The translations under genes were made by a program, and so were the position numbers. The notes beneath the pieces are model-generated. The model saw only the letters and a list, made by a program, of their open reading frames with translations, was not told where the DNA came from and did not search any database. Of a stretch of 64,000 nucleotides of DNA, positions 63,711 through 64,000 are shown piece by piece (the first letter of the stretch is position 1; every line of letters begins with the position of its first letter). Origin of the DNA: Agarophyton chilense (lineage: Eukaryota > Rhodophyta > Florideophyceae > Gracilariales > Gracilariaceae); assembly GCA_030374765.1 (NCBI GenBank), contig JARGXX010000075.1:372001-436000 (forward strand), read 5' to 3'.

Positions 63711-64000
63711 ATATCGCCGAAGGCCATGTATTCCTGGCTTTTTAATCAAGCATTTCTTTTTTATGGTTTAGAACCTCGTTTCCAGCGCACTTGTTATTCT
63801 GAAGTATGGGCAAAAATCGGAATAGCTTTGTTTCGTGCCACACGTATACTGCAGTCTACTTGAGAGGCATGCTGAGGAGGCGGACGCGGAGGCCAAGGTG
63901 AAGGCGAAGGCGATCACACCCTGAAGCGCATCGAAAATGGATCTCATGCTGGCCGTGCTTTTGCTTCAACAGATGACACAAACTGCCTTGCATACAGTCA
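63711..64000. other. Right-edge sequence, no supported gene
   Basis: There is a short open frame (63678-63863, +) and a purine-rich GAAGGCGAAGGCGA run near 63900. Nothing recognisable. Confidence 0.4.

Noticed and set aside
1-64000. CRISPR arrays, operons or bacterial ribosome-binding sites
   Set aside because: No regularly spaced repeats were seen and the gene content is eukaryotic.

Overview
This window looks like nuclear DNA of a eukaryote with intron-poor genes and many transposable elements. The host genes include a mitochondrial-type HSP70, a plastid-targeted-looking J protein, small CBM20 starch-binding proteins, an MBOAT acyltransferase, a Bin3-family RNA methyltransferase and a TBC1D23-type protein. 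Single-exon genes packed in an island, starch-binding proteins and copia elements with half-tRNA primer sites together suggest a red alga, probably a florideophyte of the Chondrus type. That assignment is inference; no rRNA or organelle gene is present to settle it.

Layout. 1-9.5 kb: a Ty3/gypsy element on the minus strand (5' LTR, gag, PR-RT-RNase H, integrase, and a separate chromodomain ORF), whose 3' end is not recognised. 9.5-11.6 kb: unrecognised DNA. 11.56-16.06 kb: a complete Ty1/copia element on the minus strand with 98-bp LTRs and an ATTAC target duplication, inserted next to a decayed plus-strand Ty3-like element (16.1-19.3 kb). 20.3-23.6 kb: a decayed tyrosine-recombinase (DIRS-like) retrotransposon. 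25-29.8 kb: three further retroelement remnants (an unassigned RT, a Ty3 gag-protease and a copia RT-RNase H). 30.17-34.77 kb: an old plus-strand copia element with about 228-bp LTRs. 34.8-39.0 kb: no recognisable gene.

39.0-43.5 kb: a large inverted duplication, two arms of about 2.0 kb around a 364-bp spacer. Each arm carries a divergently transcribed gene for the same 262-residue CBM20 protein. 44.8-56.6 kb: the conserved gene island, holding MBOAT acyltransferase (-), HSP70 (+), Bin3-type methyltransferase (-), TBC1D23 (+, one 5' intron) and the J-domain/HEAT protein (-). It contains two head-to-head pairs that share short intergenic regions. 57.8-63.7 kb: a broken Helitron (zinc finger, HUH-Y2 Rep, helicase) split by a solo LTR of the same family as the 5' LTR at 8.6-9.5 kb, with a GAAAT target duplication.

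The host genes serve unrelated housekeeping roles: lipid remodelling, mitochondrial import and folding, snRNA capping, endosome-to-Golgi trafficking and plastid proteostasis. The most unusual observations are: the copia element whose reading frame runs from inside the primer-binding site to the first three bases of the 3' LTR; the overlap of its gag AUG with a site complementary to the initiator tRNA anticodon; the CBM20 inverted duplication with uneven divergence; and the YR retrotransposon. All positions were read by eye; no database search was run.
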